From assembly GCA_030549775.1 (NCBI GenBank), contig CM060175.1, forward strand, positions 3,658,564-3,722,563: a stretch of 64,000 nt of DNA, read 5' to 3'. Position 1 is the stretch's first letter, and every line of letters starts with the position of its first letter. The notes beneath the pieces were generated by a model. That model was not told the origin of the DNA, did not search any database, and saw only the letters and a program-made list of their open reading frames with translations. Both the position numbers and the translations under genes were made by a program. Source of the stretch: Tamarix chinensis (Eukaryota; Streptophyta; Magnoliopsida; Caryophyllales; Tamaricaceae). This document shows positions 12,459 through 22,657 of this stretch, piece by piece.

Positions 12459-12742
12459 TAATGGTTATAAGGTAAAATCTCCGTGTATACCCTAATAGTG
12501 TAAAAGAGAATACATGACAATTATACATTAAAACCAGCATGTATACCCTTAATGATAGAGGTAACTATTAGTTAAGGGCATAAAATATAGGTTTAATGTA
12601 TAAAAGTCTTATATTCCCTTCTACACTATTAGTGTATACACAACTATTTTACCTTATAGCTATCATGTATTATTTTATCTAATATTACCTCTTTCATTAA
12701 AGATATGTACAATGGTTTTATGAAAAAACTGTCATGTATACT
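12459..12742. repeat. Nested foldback / inverted repeat sequence
   Basis: Three related segments of about 55-65 bp alternate in orientation. 12459-12510 (ggttataaggtaaaat ... ctaatagtgtaaaag) is inverted at about 12612-12665. 12511-12572 (tacatgacaattatacatta ... gataga) is inverted at about 12681-12742 and, in part, at 12573-12611. The whole could fold into long hairpins. This is the architecture of foldback or MITE-type elements. No target duplication was established, so the element boundaries and superfamily are open. Confidence 0.6.
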
Positions 12743-13719
12743 TCCCACATAAATTACTAACATTCCCCTCTGTATTTTTTCTTACCTGGCAATGGATTAG
12801 AGGGCAGCTTAGTTTTAAACTGCCATATATTAACCGCCATTTAATCAAATTTGTGTACTAGTTTCGGGCTTGCAAAATGTGAAACAACATTGTTGGTCAC
12901 TAGCTTCTTAGATGCACATTAGTTATTGAGAGAAAGGAGGTTAGTATTAGACAAGAAGTATTGATTAATCCTGTAACACCCCAAAATTTACACATATTTT
13001 TTTATACCTTTAAATTTAAAACCCTTAAATTCTGGGGATGCTACTACCACACTTAGTACCAGATCGGTTCACTCCTACCATTCCAGTACCAAGTGCTAAG
13101 GATAAGAAAAAATTTCCATCATCACACATTAATATGTAAATTAAAGTTCGCAAATCCATAATTAGAGTACACATAAATTTTACATAATTTAAAATACTAG
13201 AGATAGTTTTTCAGAGAAGAAAAATAGCGATAATAATAAAATTGTTTCTGAAGTTTCAAACATAATTAAAAGAGAATGGGATTAATAATCTCATAATGGA
13301 AAATGGTCACGCCACTCCAGGACCAGATCCAACCCAAATCACTCGGCCTCACCTGATGTCCCATAGACATCAATGGCATCATAGAAAGCATCGCCTACCT
13401 GCAAACACGTCAGACAGGCCCTCTGCTCGTGGGAATGAGCAACACCCATAAAAGGGGTGATTAGTACGCTACATACTGAGTAAGGTAACCGAGCACTAAG
13501 GCCAACACACAAGCACATAAAATCATGCAGGAAAATATTCAACTTACAATTTCAAACCCACACACACAATACATAAAAATGTACAGAGTATTATACAGCT
13601 TATAATGATCAAGCCCACACATAAGGCCCAAAATTCCAGATTAATTATTTAATTAATCTTTTATCGGAATTCGATTCACACTATACTTTTTATCAAATCC
13701 ATGCAAGTACAGGAACCTC

Positions 13720-14060
13720 CCACTATTATAACCGGTGGGCCGATCACACATAGAGCATCCTTCCCTAACCACTATTATAACCGGTGGATCGGTTCGGCTC
13801 TTGCTCATATAGTGTTCCACTGTAAGTAATTAGTGTCTTTTATTTGCCTTAGCAAAAACTCTAGTTTTTTTTATTGAGCTCGGGATCCCCCACTATTATA
13901 ACCGGTGGGCCGGTCACACATAGAGCATCTTACCCTAACCACTATTACAACCGGTGGATCGGTCACATATAGGGTAAAACCCTAACCACTATTATAACAG
14001 GTGGATCAGTCACACATAGGGTAAAACCCTATCCACTATTCCTAATTAGTGGATCGGCTG
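13720..14060. repeat. Tandem minisatellite inside LTR (ccactattataaccggtgg)
   Basis: About six degenerate units contain ccactattataaccggtgg followed by cggtcacacatag. The same minisatellite occurs inverted at about 47500-47890 in the other LTR copy, so it predates both insertions. Confidence 0.8.
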
Positions 14061-14159
14061 GACCCATCTCAATATCTTCCACTTTAAGTGATTAATGTCT
14101 TAAGTATCTTATTCACAAGCTTTAACCCAGACATGCATGACTGACTTCTATTGTTCTCA

Positions 14160-14520
14160 TCCTCCAACCCTAGTTAACCACACCAAACCATGGTAACCAT
14201 AACAACCCTAACTCTCATGAAACCATTAACTCCCATGCAAACCCTAACTCCATGCAACCATTAATTCCCATGCAAACCCTAACTCTCATGCAACCATTAA
14301 CTCCCATTCAAACCCTAACCCACATGCAAACCCTAACTCCCACGCAAACCCTAACTCCACGCAAATCCTAGTACCATGCAAACCCTAGCACCATTCAAAC
14401 TCCAACCCCATGCAAAACCTTAGCACCATGCAAACCCTAATACCGTGCAACCCACAACTCCATGCAAAACCCTAACACCATGCAACCCACAACTCCATGC
14501 AAAACCCTAACACCACATTA
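14160..14520. repeat. Telomere-like minisatellite (catgcaaaccctaactcc)
   Basis: Repeated units of about 17-19 bp are built on catgcaaaccctaactcc, so the plant telomere heptamer core CCCTAA recurs many times. The inverted partner in the 43233-48639 LTR is at 46370-46870 (gaatctagggttttgcatgg). Confidence 0.8.
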
Positions 14521-15035
14521 TTACACTCCCCCATCATTATTTTGCAACCCTATCATACATGTCTTATCGGCCACATCATACCATAATAATAACACACCCA
14601 TACACATAATACATGTGCCATAATTTAATGTACGATCTTTCCTCAACTCCATATCATGCTGCATATATAACAGTTATACAAATCCACATAAAATACATTA
14701 TAATTCACATCTCATGGCATGCATGACATATAAAACAAATAACACACAAACGGCCTTAGTACTCCCTTACCTAAAATGTCATCGGTCTTGGAGCATGCTC
14801 CTATGCCTCTTTAGGGCTTTGACTGGTCTCACCTATTATGGAGAAAAAACTAGAATTAGGTTCCCACCTAAAAATACTATTATTTACCAACTTATCCTAA
14901 GACTTGATTTTTAAATAAAATAATACTATACTAATAATAACTATACAAAATACTACTAAAAATACTAATAATAATATTCATGTAATTCAAAACGGATGAT
15001 AATATAAGGGTTTCTACCCTCCACCAAAATAATGC

Positions 15036-15071
<36 letters not shown>

Positions 15072-15115
15072 CAACAACAACAACAACAACAAACAACAAC
15101 AACAACAACAACAAC
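15036..15115. repeat. (AAT)n(AAC)n compound microsatellite
   Basis: An AAT run turns directly into an AAC run. A compound (ATT)n(GTT)n tract occupies the equivalent place, in inverse orientation, in the other solo LTR (45507-45585). The poly-Leu reading frame across it (14931-15158, minus) is an artefact. Confidence 0.9.
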
Positions 15116-16154
15116 TTAAGTCTAAAATACAAGGTAGGGTTTTCGACCCTACCCCCAAATAATGAAGGTACTATTTGATAACAATAATAATAATATTATT
15201 ATTATTAATGGTAGAAATAGTAATATTAATAATAATAATAATAGGAATATGCACTCCAATAACATAAAATAGGTCTTCGGCCTTCCTTAGATAAATAATA
15301 ATTATAATAAATTAATAATACCAATAATAATAATATTAACAATGATAATAAAACTTATAATAATACTATTAATACTCATAATTTGAAACTAACAACTTAA
15401 ATATTTTATTCCTACTCTCGACCCTGCTAAGAAAATATAACATCAATATTACATCCAATAATAATAATAATAATAATAATAATAATCGAATAAATGATAA
15501 AAATCGAAATAAAATAGAATAAACTTAAATAAATAGGTAAAAATGGCAAAGGGTCTAGGGTTTCACCTTGAGTCGGCGGAAATGGGTGGCACCAGCGGTG
15601 GTGCACGGCGATGGCTGGAAAAGTGGTTAGAAAAGGGAAAAGTTGAGGTTTGAGAAGAAAAAGTGGAGAATGAGGGTGGAGGTTGAGGTGCTAGTGGTAG
15701 CCTAGGTTGAGAGGAGTAAAGTGAGGGTGGTGGCGCAACAAATGGTGGTGACGCACAGCGGCAAAGGTGGCGGCTGAAAGGAAGTGAAGAAGAAAGAGAG
15801 GGGAGGAGAAGGAGAAAGGAGAAAATAAGGTTATGGTTTGGTCGAGGAAGATTAGTAGTAACTTTTGGCTGGTGCAGAAGGCAGTAGAAGCGGCAGATGT
15901 GGTGGCGGACGGTGGCTCGAGGGGTTACGGGTGTAAAATTTTGGTTTGATGGGTAGGGAACTTCACATGGCTTTGGTGGCTTATGTGAAAAAAATCAAGG
16001 GAGATGGGTGGCTTAGTTAGTTAGAGGATGGTGCAGGGAATACTTAGGTAGGCAGAGGTGGCGGCGATGGAAAGGTCATCTAAAGTCGCGGTGGTGCATA
16101 GGGTAGGCTCTTAGGGTTTCGAGGAAAAAGTTTTGAAAACACACAAATAAGGGG

Positions 16155-16162
16155 TATTTATA
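16155..16162 (-). promoter_or_regulatory. TATA box of the solo LTR
   Basis: The minus strand reads ctataaatacccc about 940 bp inside the LTR start. The same context (ctataaataccccc) lies about 1000 bp inside the copy at 43233. Conservation between copies supports a real LTR promoter at the U3/R border. Confidence 0.6.
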
Positions 16163-17108
16163 GAGTTTGGAGGAGAAGGTAGGGTTCTGGGTGTTGGCAG
16201 GAGGATAATGCAATTAGGGTTTAGGGTAGTTGACGGCGTTAATCGGCCGACACAATTTTTGGTCAAGGTCGACCTTTTGTGAAGGAAAAGGAGGATTTCA
16301 GGCGGGAGAAAAGGAAAACAGGTTAGATCATGTTCAACTGCGAGTCAAGGGAAGAGAAATAGAGGGGAAACAGCCGGTCAAGTCAAGCATGGCCGGCATC
16401 ACCATTTTCGGAGCTTCAAAGGTGTAGGTCAATGGTGGAGGAGGAAGGAGGAAGGAGGAAGAAGGAAACGCGGCGTTCCAGCTACCAAAGGGCAGTTGGG
16501 GGAAAAAGAAAGAAAAGAAAAAGAAGAAGAAACGGGCCGGTCAGCAATGGTTATAAGGTCTTAAATGGAACGCGGTATTCCAAGGAGAAAAAGATGCAAA
16601 ACGCAGCGTTTCAGCTGCCGAAGGGAAGAAAGAAAAGAACGGCGATGGGTCACAGAAGAGAAGGAGGAAAAAGGAAGGATTGGGCCGCGATAGGCCCAAT
16701 TAGCAGGAATAAGGAAAAAAGAAAGAAAAGAAAAGAAAAAGAAAGAAAAGAAAGAAAAAGGAAGAAGTAAAAAGAAAAAGGGAAAAGGGAAAAGAAAATT
16801 TTAAATAGGCCGGGGTTAATTAAATTAATTAGAATATTTTAGGTATTTAAAATAAAAATATTTAAATAAAATAATAGTAAATTTCCTTTTTGGCTAATTT
16901 ATGGTTTTTAAAAGACTTTTTCTAAATTCCTTTTTAATTAGCAAAAAGCCTAACTTTTTCCTTATAAAAATATTTGTAAATTCCTTATTAATTTGTCCTA
17001 GATAAATCCTTCCCATTTCAAATATAATAATTAATTAAATTAATTCCCTAATAAATCCTTATTTAATTATACCTCTTAAAATAAATATTTTTGGAGTATT
17101 TCAAATCC

Positions 17109-17354
17109 AAGCTTATTGTACATCAATGTGTCAACACCAAGTTTAGACTCAGCCATAATATATAGGTAATATAGAGACAAATTTATTAGAGCTCGCTAAT
17201 AAATCTAAACTTGAGCATAGGTAGGGTAGGTGATTGTATAGGTATTCTAGATACTTAAGCCCCTAATTTTTAGGAAACCTTATATATATACATTAAGGGT
17301 AAATCTAATGATAATCACCCTTTAATGTGAGAATATAGATTCACCCTATTTTCC
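17109..17354. other. AT-rich spacer
   Basis: Non-coding. It contains a short palindrome-like stretch (tttattagagctcgctaataaa near 17189-17211) and otherwise nothing recognisable. Confidence 0.4.
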
Positions 17355-17885
17355 TAAGATGCTTACAGTAGTTTCCGCCACCTATTGTGGTAGTTTCCAC
17401 CATCTACTGTAGGTAGTTTCCTAAATTAAAGTATAAATTTCTAATATATATACAAAACTTTTAGCTCATTTTTTGACTCTCAAATATTATAGTTTCCTAA
17501 GAGACTTGTAATGGTTTTCTACACCTACAAAAGGTAGCTTTCACCACCTACTGTGGATAGTTTCATAACTTGGAATATAAATACCTTATATTAACAAAAA
17601 TTCTACCATTTTTTTCCTAGCCCTCAAATACTATAGTTTTCTGAGAGACTTATACTAATTTCTTCAACCTACTAAAATTAGTTTCCACCGCCTATGGTAA
17701 GTAGTTTCTAAAGCTTAAATGTAAATATATAATATTTATAAAAATATCACTGTCATTTTCTCTTTTTTTTCTAATACTCATATACTATAGTTTTTTAAAC
17801 TACTTACAATAGTTTTCTCTACCTACTAATAGTAGTTTCCACCACCTAATGTGGATAGTTTCTTCTAATTAGAGTACTAGTTCTC
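17355..17885. repeat. Tandem repeat, about 145-bp unit, ~3.7 copies
   Basis: Each unit carries two or three gtagtttcca.c-type motifs (tagtttccaccacctactgtgg), then an AT-rich stretch, then ctcaaatactatagtttcc. Units begin near 17355, 17500, 17640 and 17785. The copies are diverged, with no coding potential. Confidence 0.7.
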
Positions 17886-18838
17886 AATTCTCATTGAGAG
17901 AGCTAATTATCAATGGATATTACTCCTACATACATATATATATATATATGTGTACATATACATACATACATTATATATATATAGATATATTGCTTTACAA
18001 CCCTATGCATTGCAATCTATATGCATTGCAGATGAGTTAATGAACTACACATGTGTTATAGATGATTAACATGTTTATTGTACATGGATCATACATGATT
18101 CAATGTGTATGCTTATTATATGTATCATCGATTTTTTTTACCAATAAATTAGTTGGAAAAACATTAAAATGTAATGATGATGAAGAATGGGATCATGTGT
18201 GATCAAGTGTGTCAAGGTTAACCAACCTTGCTGGATAAAGGAGGAAGGATGGATATGATGAAAATTCTTAAATCTTCAAGTCAAGTATTTTATTTTTTTG
18301 AAAAGGTGATGTTGTTATCCAAAGGTAGCATTGCTATGTAGTTTGGTAAAGGTAATCAAGTTATGGATTATTCTTTGAGTACTAGTCACTCTAGATGTTG
18401 CAATTATAGGTTACTAGTTTCACTCCAAATGTTGCAATCGGGATCGATGGATTAGATTTGAGTCGGCTTATGGTGGGTTAGGTTGTCCTCAGATTGAATT
18501 GTTGCAAGTTAGGTCATTTTAGATTCGGATTATTTCAAACTTAAATTTTGTTCATTGCATATCTAAATTATATTGGATTAATTTATTGAATCAGATCGTG
18601 TTTAGGTTGAGCTAGTTAGGGTTTACGTTAGCATATTGGATTGGATTTGGGTAGAGGAAACTCTTGTTTGAGTGAGTTTGTGTTCAAGTTGATTTAATAG
18701 ATCGAATTTGGATTAACTTGACAAATGACATCCTTTTAGACTTTGATAAGTTAAGTTGAGTTTTGGTTAAGCTAATATCATATCATTTCAGGTTTGAATC
18801 AAATCGAACAAGGACCACTAAAATTAATTTAACTCATT
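17886..18838. other. AT-rich spacer with TA-rich microsatellite and degenerate GGGTC-type repeats
   Basis: A mixed (TA)n/(CATA)n tract lies at about 17930-17990. From about 18420 to 18800 the sequence is rich in degenerate gggtt/ggatcg words like those near the ends of the hAT elements at 38904 and 60923, so it may be a decayed hAT relative. No clear ends were found and there is no gene. Confidence 0.35.
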
Positions 18839-18846
18839 AGCCTCAT

Positions 18847-19124
18847 TGGAGTTGTACATGAGCTGATCCAGTTTGGTATTCGGCTTAGCTCGACTCGTTT
18901 GTTTAATTAAATAAGCCTAGACCAAGTCTCACTTTTAGGCTCGTATATTAAACAAATTGAGTTTGAGCTAGAAAAATGTGAGGCTTAGTTTATTTTTTAG
19001 CTTTGGTTCGTAAGTTTGACTAAGCTCGACTCATTAAAAGCTGGGCTAGACTCATTATTTTAGTTAAATGAGTCAAGCCCAAGCCTAAGAATATTCGACT
19101 CGGCTTGGTTCGTTTACAACCCTA
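18847..19124. mobile_element. Small non-autonomous hAT element (278 bp)
   Basis: The ends are imperfect inverted repeats (TGGAGTTGTACATGAGC on the left; TAGGGTTGTAAACGAACC on the reverse strand at the right). They are flanked by 8-bp direct repeats AGCCTCAT (18839-18846) and AGCCCCAT (19125-19132), which differ at one base. An 8-bp duplication and TAGGG-type ends define the hAT superfamily. The interior is made of degenerate gagctcgact/aagcc words. There is no transposase, so it would depend on an autonomous relative. Confidence 0.75.
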
Positions 19125-19132
19125 AGCCCCAT

Positions 19133-22100
19133 TAGCAAGCATTAAATATAGCTTTATGTAAGTATGTGATTAAAAATATGTTATTAATTGTTATATATTT
19201 ATTATTATGACCGTATAATTTTGTATTATTATTCAAAAAAAGTAATAAAATTAATCATTGGAGAATAAGTATGCCCATAAGAAAAATAAGTAAATTTTTG
19301 AAAATAATATATTTTTAAAAGTTTTAAATATATATTAAGATATATGTAACTCTTTATCATTATTACTAATTAATATTGAATTTGGATTTATCAAGTTAGG
19401 TGATAAGTTCTTATTTTGACATATTTTATACTCTGATAATCTTAGTTTTTAGTATTTTAATTAACTAGTATAGGTGAATAATTATTGTTTTATGCTTAAG
19501 TGGTAATAATTACATAAATATTATTATTTAATCTAAAATGATGTAAATTAAATAAATTTAGAGTATAATATTATTTATTAATTTTTATTAATTTTATTTT
19601 GTAAGTTTTGTTTGTAAATAAAAGAAAATAAAAAAAAAATCGGACCTTTGGACCAACGGCCCAAAGGTTAGGGAACGACGAAGAAAAAAAAAAGACAAAG
19701 AGCCAAGCTACGTAAGCTGACCTGGAAAGAAAAAAAAGAAGAAGTTAGGCAAGACGTGGGCCACGAGAAGAAAGCACAGAATGAAAATAAGACGAGGGCT
19801 GACGTGGAGAAATGCGGCGATAGACGTGGAAAGAAAAAGCAAGGACAGAGCCGTGCAAGAATAAAAGTGGAGGCACGGCACGAAAAATAGAACGGGGAGA
19901 AGAAAAAGGAGTCATTAGGGGCTCAAAACAGAGCTGCGGCCTTCAGCATGGAACAAAGAGCGTAGGCTCTGACGCTACATGCTGAGGGGCAGCCTCCAGG
20001 CAGAGCAGCGCCGCACGAAAATCGAGGCGAGAGAGAAGAACAGCAACAGCGCGCGGAAAAAGAAAAAGAAAGAATTGCATGGAAATAAAGGTAAAGGAAA
20101 GGAAGAAATATAGGGAAGAAATTTATTCGGTAGAATTTATTTCAAATAAAAATAATTTTTATTTGAATAAATTCATGATTTTTTATCCATAATTAATTTC
20201 AGTTATTTTTTTCTCTATTTTTAATTTATATGTTAGATATATAATTCTGTGTAATTAATTCAATAATTATGGTTGGCTGATTATTTATTGGTAGGGAATA
20301 AATTAAAACCTTATATTAGGGTTTGAGATATAATTTTATTTTCTTTATTTCGTGAGATTGTTCCTAGACTCTATTTTAATTGCTATCATTTATATATATA
20401 ATTCTGTCAAATATAATTTATTTGATGCATGCCTTGTTCTGGTTTTCTCATAAGTGATAGTATGTAGGATTATTTACCTGCTAGGTGGCCATCTAAATAT
20501 ACTAGAACTTATATGTATAAATTGCAGCTAGGTTAGATAACAATTCACCTTATAGTTTTGTGATTCTAACCAAAGTAGTAAAACATTTAGATACGTGTGG
20601 GTCAAGGAAAGGAAATACAGCTAGACATGATTTGTATACTAGTTTGGGTACTTAGATTGACAGCCTTCTAATTATACTTAATGCATTAAATCTAGTTAAA
20701 TATAGGAGCTGCTTATTGCTACTATACTGCTAGTATTTAATAGGGTTAATATTGACACTTTGTCGTATTAATTAATTAAGGGAAGTAATAAAAGGTGTAT
20801 GGACCTGCTTTTGGTGTATAACTTGGTCGATCTCTTTCTTATGATTAAAAAAATGACTTCAAAATAAATATTATATTTTGACCTAATCTAGTGGTGGATT
20901 TCAATTTTCCTAGCATATTTATTATATCTACGGTATCCTATTATTTTTATTATTATTTTATTTTATATTATTTTATTTATTACTTTTAATTACTTCTATT
21001 ATTTTTATTTTTATAACCCCTGTTAGTATTTTTATTATTTATTTATCTTTTGTTATTTAGGATTTTTATTTTTATTTTTATTTTCAAGCTAGTTAAATAG
21101 AGGTGAACTCTCTCAATCCCCAGCCTAGAATGATACCCTTATTTACCAGTGCTGCAATTGACAACAAGAGGGTTTAAATTACGTGTTGGCTACGGCCACA
21201 CCATTAGGGTGATATCAGGTCAGATTGATAGCAAGTTAGGGGGATGTCAAGTTATGGGTTGGCTTCCAGTCGGGTTAGGTCAGTTGATGAACTTCTTATG
21301 TTATACTGGATAGAATTTTACACAGGTTGGATTAGGTTGAATGATCAAGTGAACTTTTGCTTGCTCTAGTTGTAATGAAATTGCTTAACTTATTTTTATG
21401 CATTGCCGATGCATATATGTTGTGTTTTTATAAATATAAATACATTATCTATTAACTTATCATTGCCTATTATTAACTGGTTGTAATTATAATCAATGAG
21501 TTGCATGGGTCTCTTATTCTAGCTGTTAACAATGATATCCCATTTAAATTATATCTAATCTCTCCCCTGCCTTAGTCTTTGACTCATATGTTAAAATCAA
21601 ACAAAAAGAATGTGTAAGGTCATGATAGTCTAATAGAATATCCCAAATTTATAATATCCAATTGTATTATTAAATTATTTTTTCTCAATTAGTAATAGTA
21701 TAAATTAACTAATATATTTTTATATTCTCTCTTCTTCTTTCTCCGCTTGATTCCACTCAATTTTTTTGAGGAGGTAGTATTTTTAAGGTATTTTATATTC
21801 TTTTATAGTAGATATTTTAAATGTGAGGCTTTCTAAATTTAAGATTGGGAGTATTTTCTAACACAACTCTGCCTTCTCTTTTCCATTTATACCGTGTTTT
21901 GGGAATTCACCCCAATGTTCATTGTTCAATGGAATCTTCAAATTCCCTAGGGAAAGAAAATACGTTGGCTCGCAAAAGAAAGGACCTCTAGGATGTATAT
22001 AGCCTTCCATCTTATTTGCTATTCCGTATTGAAAATAACCCCTACATTGTTGAATAAGAAAATGCTTGCATCATCCTTTTACTCATTTATTGTCGCCGTC

Positions 22101-22656
22101 GTTTACTTCCTGACTTTACGCCATTCAGTTCAGGTGTGTACGGGCCAATTTTTTTCACCTTTCTTGCTTAACTGCAAGTCGGGTCAATCTTCACGTTTTA
22201 ATTTGTTCCCCCCTTCCCCCGGGGGCGTCATGGTTTTACCATTTGAAACTAATTACTAGATCCCATGTAGGAACTCGCAGCCAATTTACGAAAGAAGACA
22301 GATTGGACCAACCATGACCGGTCCTTTTGTTTTTCCCCTTCAAATAACATTCCTCATTTTTATGTTTGTCTGTGGCAGTACCTTTTTAATGGACGAGTCA
22401 TATCTGTGCACTGCCCACCAATCTTTTGATTAATTGCCCAAATGAATAATAAAACACAAGGGAAGGGGAGAGAGAGGAAATTGACTGATATGGCCAAAGT
22501 GTCAGGGAGAGGTATCAAGAACACAGAAAGGAGTCCAATATTTTGTCTTTCGGTTCCTTCCATCGCTTTCCATAAGCGGGTTTCTAGTGAACCTCAGGCT
22601 GATCCGGAAAAAGTTTTGAGGAGAAAAAGCGTGTTATTTTGCTTCTTTTTGTACTA
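19133..22656. other. Intergenic region upstream of the HIPL gene, retroelement-like in part
   Basis: AT-rich to 19620. It is then distinctly GC-richer and purine-rich to about 20080, with three gacgtgg words (19753, 19801, 19823). AT-rich sequence follows with a near-perfect palindrome at about 20136-20175 (aatttatttcaaataaaaat arm). The 20.1-21.3 kb part resembles LTR or leader sequence but no ends were found. The HIPL 5' leader and promoter should lie in the last part. A tatatag word at 21996 is a possible but unproven TATA box. Confidence 0.4.
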
Positions 22657-22657
22657 A
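22442..22657 (+). other. Possible upstream ORF overlapping the HIPL start
   Basis: A 71-codon frame ends with TAA at 22655-22657, overlapping the HIPL ATG by one base (TAATG). It would matter only if the transcript begins upstream of 22442, which the sequence does not show. The peptide has no recognisable domain. Confidence 0.2.

Larger units (their letters stand above)
12972..17103 (-). mobile_element. 4.1 kb solo LTR (Ty3/gypsy, Tekay-like ends)
   Basis: The element starts TGTAACACCCC and ends GGAGTATTTCA, so the ends are short imperfect inverted repeats with TG...CA, and a 5-bp duplication flanks it. No gag, pol, primer binding site or polypurine tract lies inside, so the simplest reading is a solo LTR left by recombination between the two LTRs of an element. 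It matches, in opposite orientation, the copy at 43233-48639 over the ends, the TATA region, the minisatellites and the (AAT)n(AAC)n tract. I assign minus orientation from a shared motif (gaatgagcaacaccca near 13430) that lies in plus orientation in the Tekay LTR. The purine-rich reading frames at 16230-16770 are not genes. Confidence 0.82.
12967..17108 (-). repeat. 5-bp target site duplication AATCC flanking the solo LTR
   Basis: AATCC at 12967-12971 and again at 17104-17108 directly flank the TG...CA-bounded element. A 5-bp duplication is the signature of LTR-retrotransposon integration and fixes both ends. Confidence 0.85.

Noticed and set aside
13720..14060. Regularly spaced repeats that could suggest a CRISPR-like array
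   Set aside because: Spacers are not unique, units are degenerate, the repeat sits in a plant LTR and no cas-like gene is present.
16230..16770. Open frames rich in Lys/Arg/Glu inside the first solo LTR
   Set aside because: They translate a purine-rich low-complexity tract and lie inside a bounded non-coding LTR. The equivalent region of the other copy has no matching protein.
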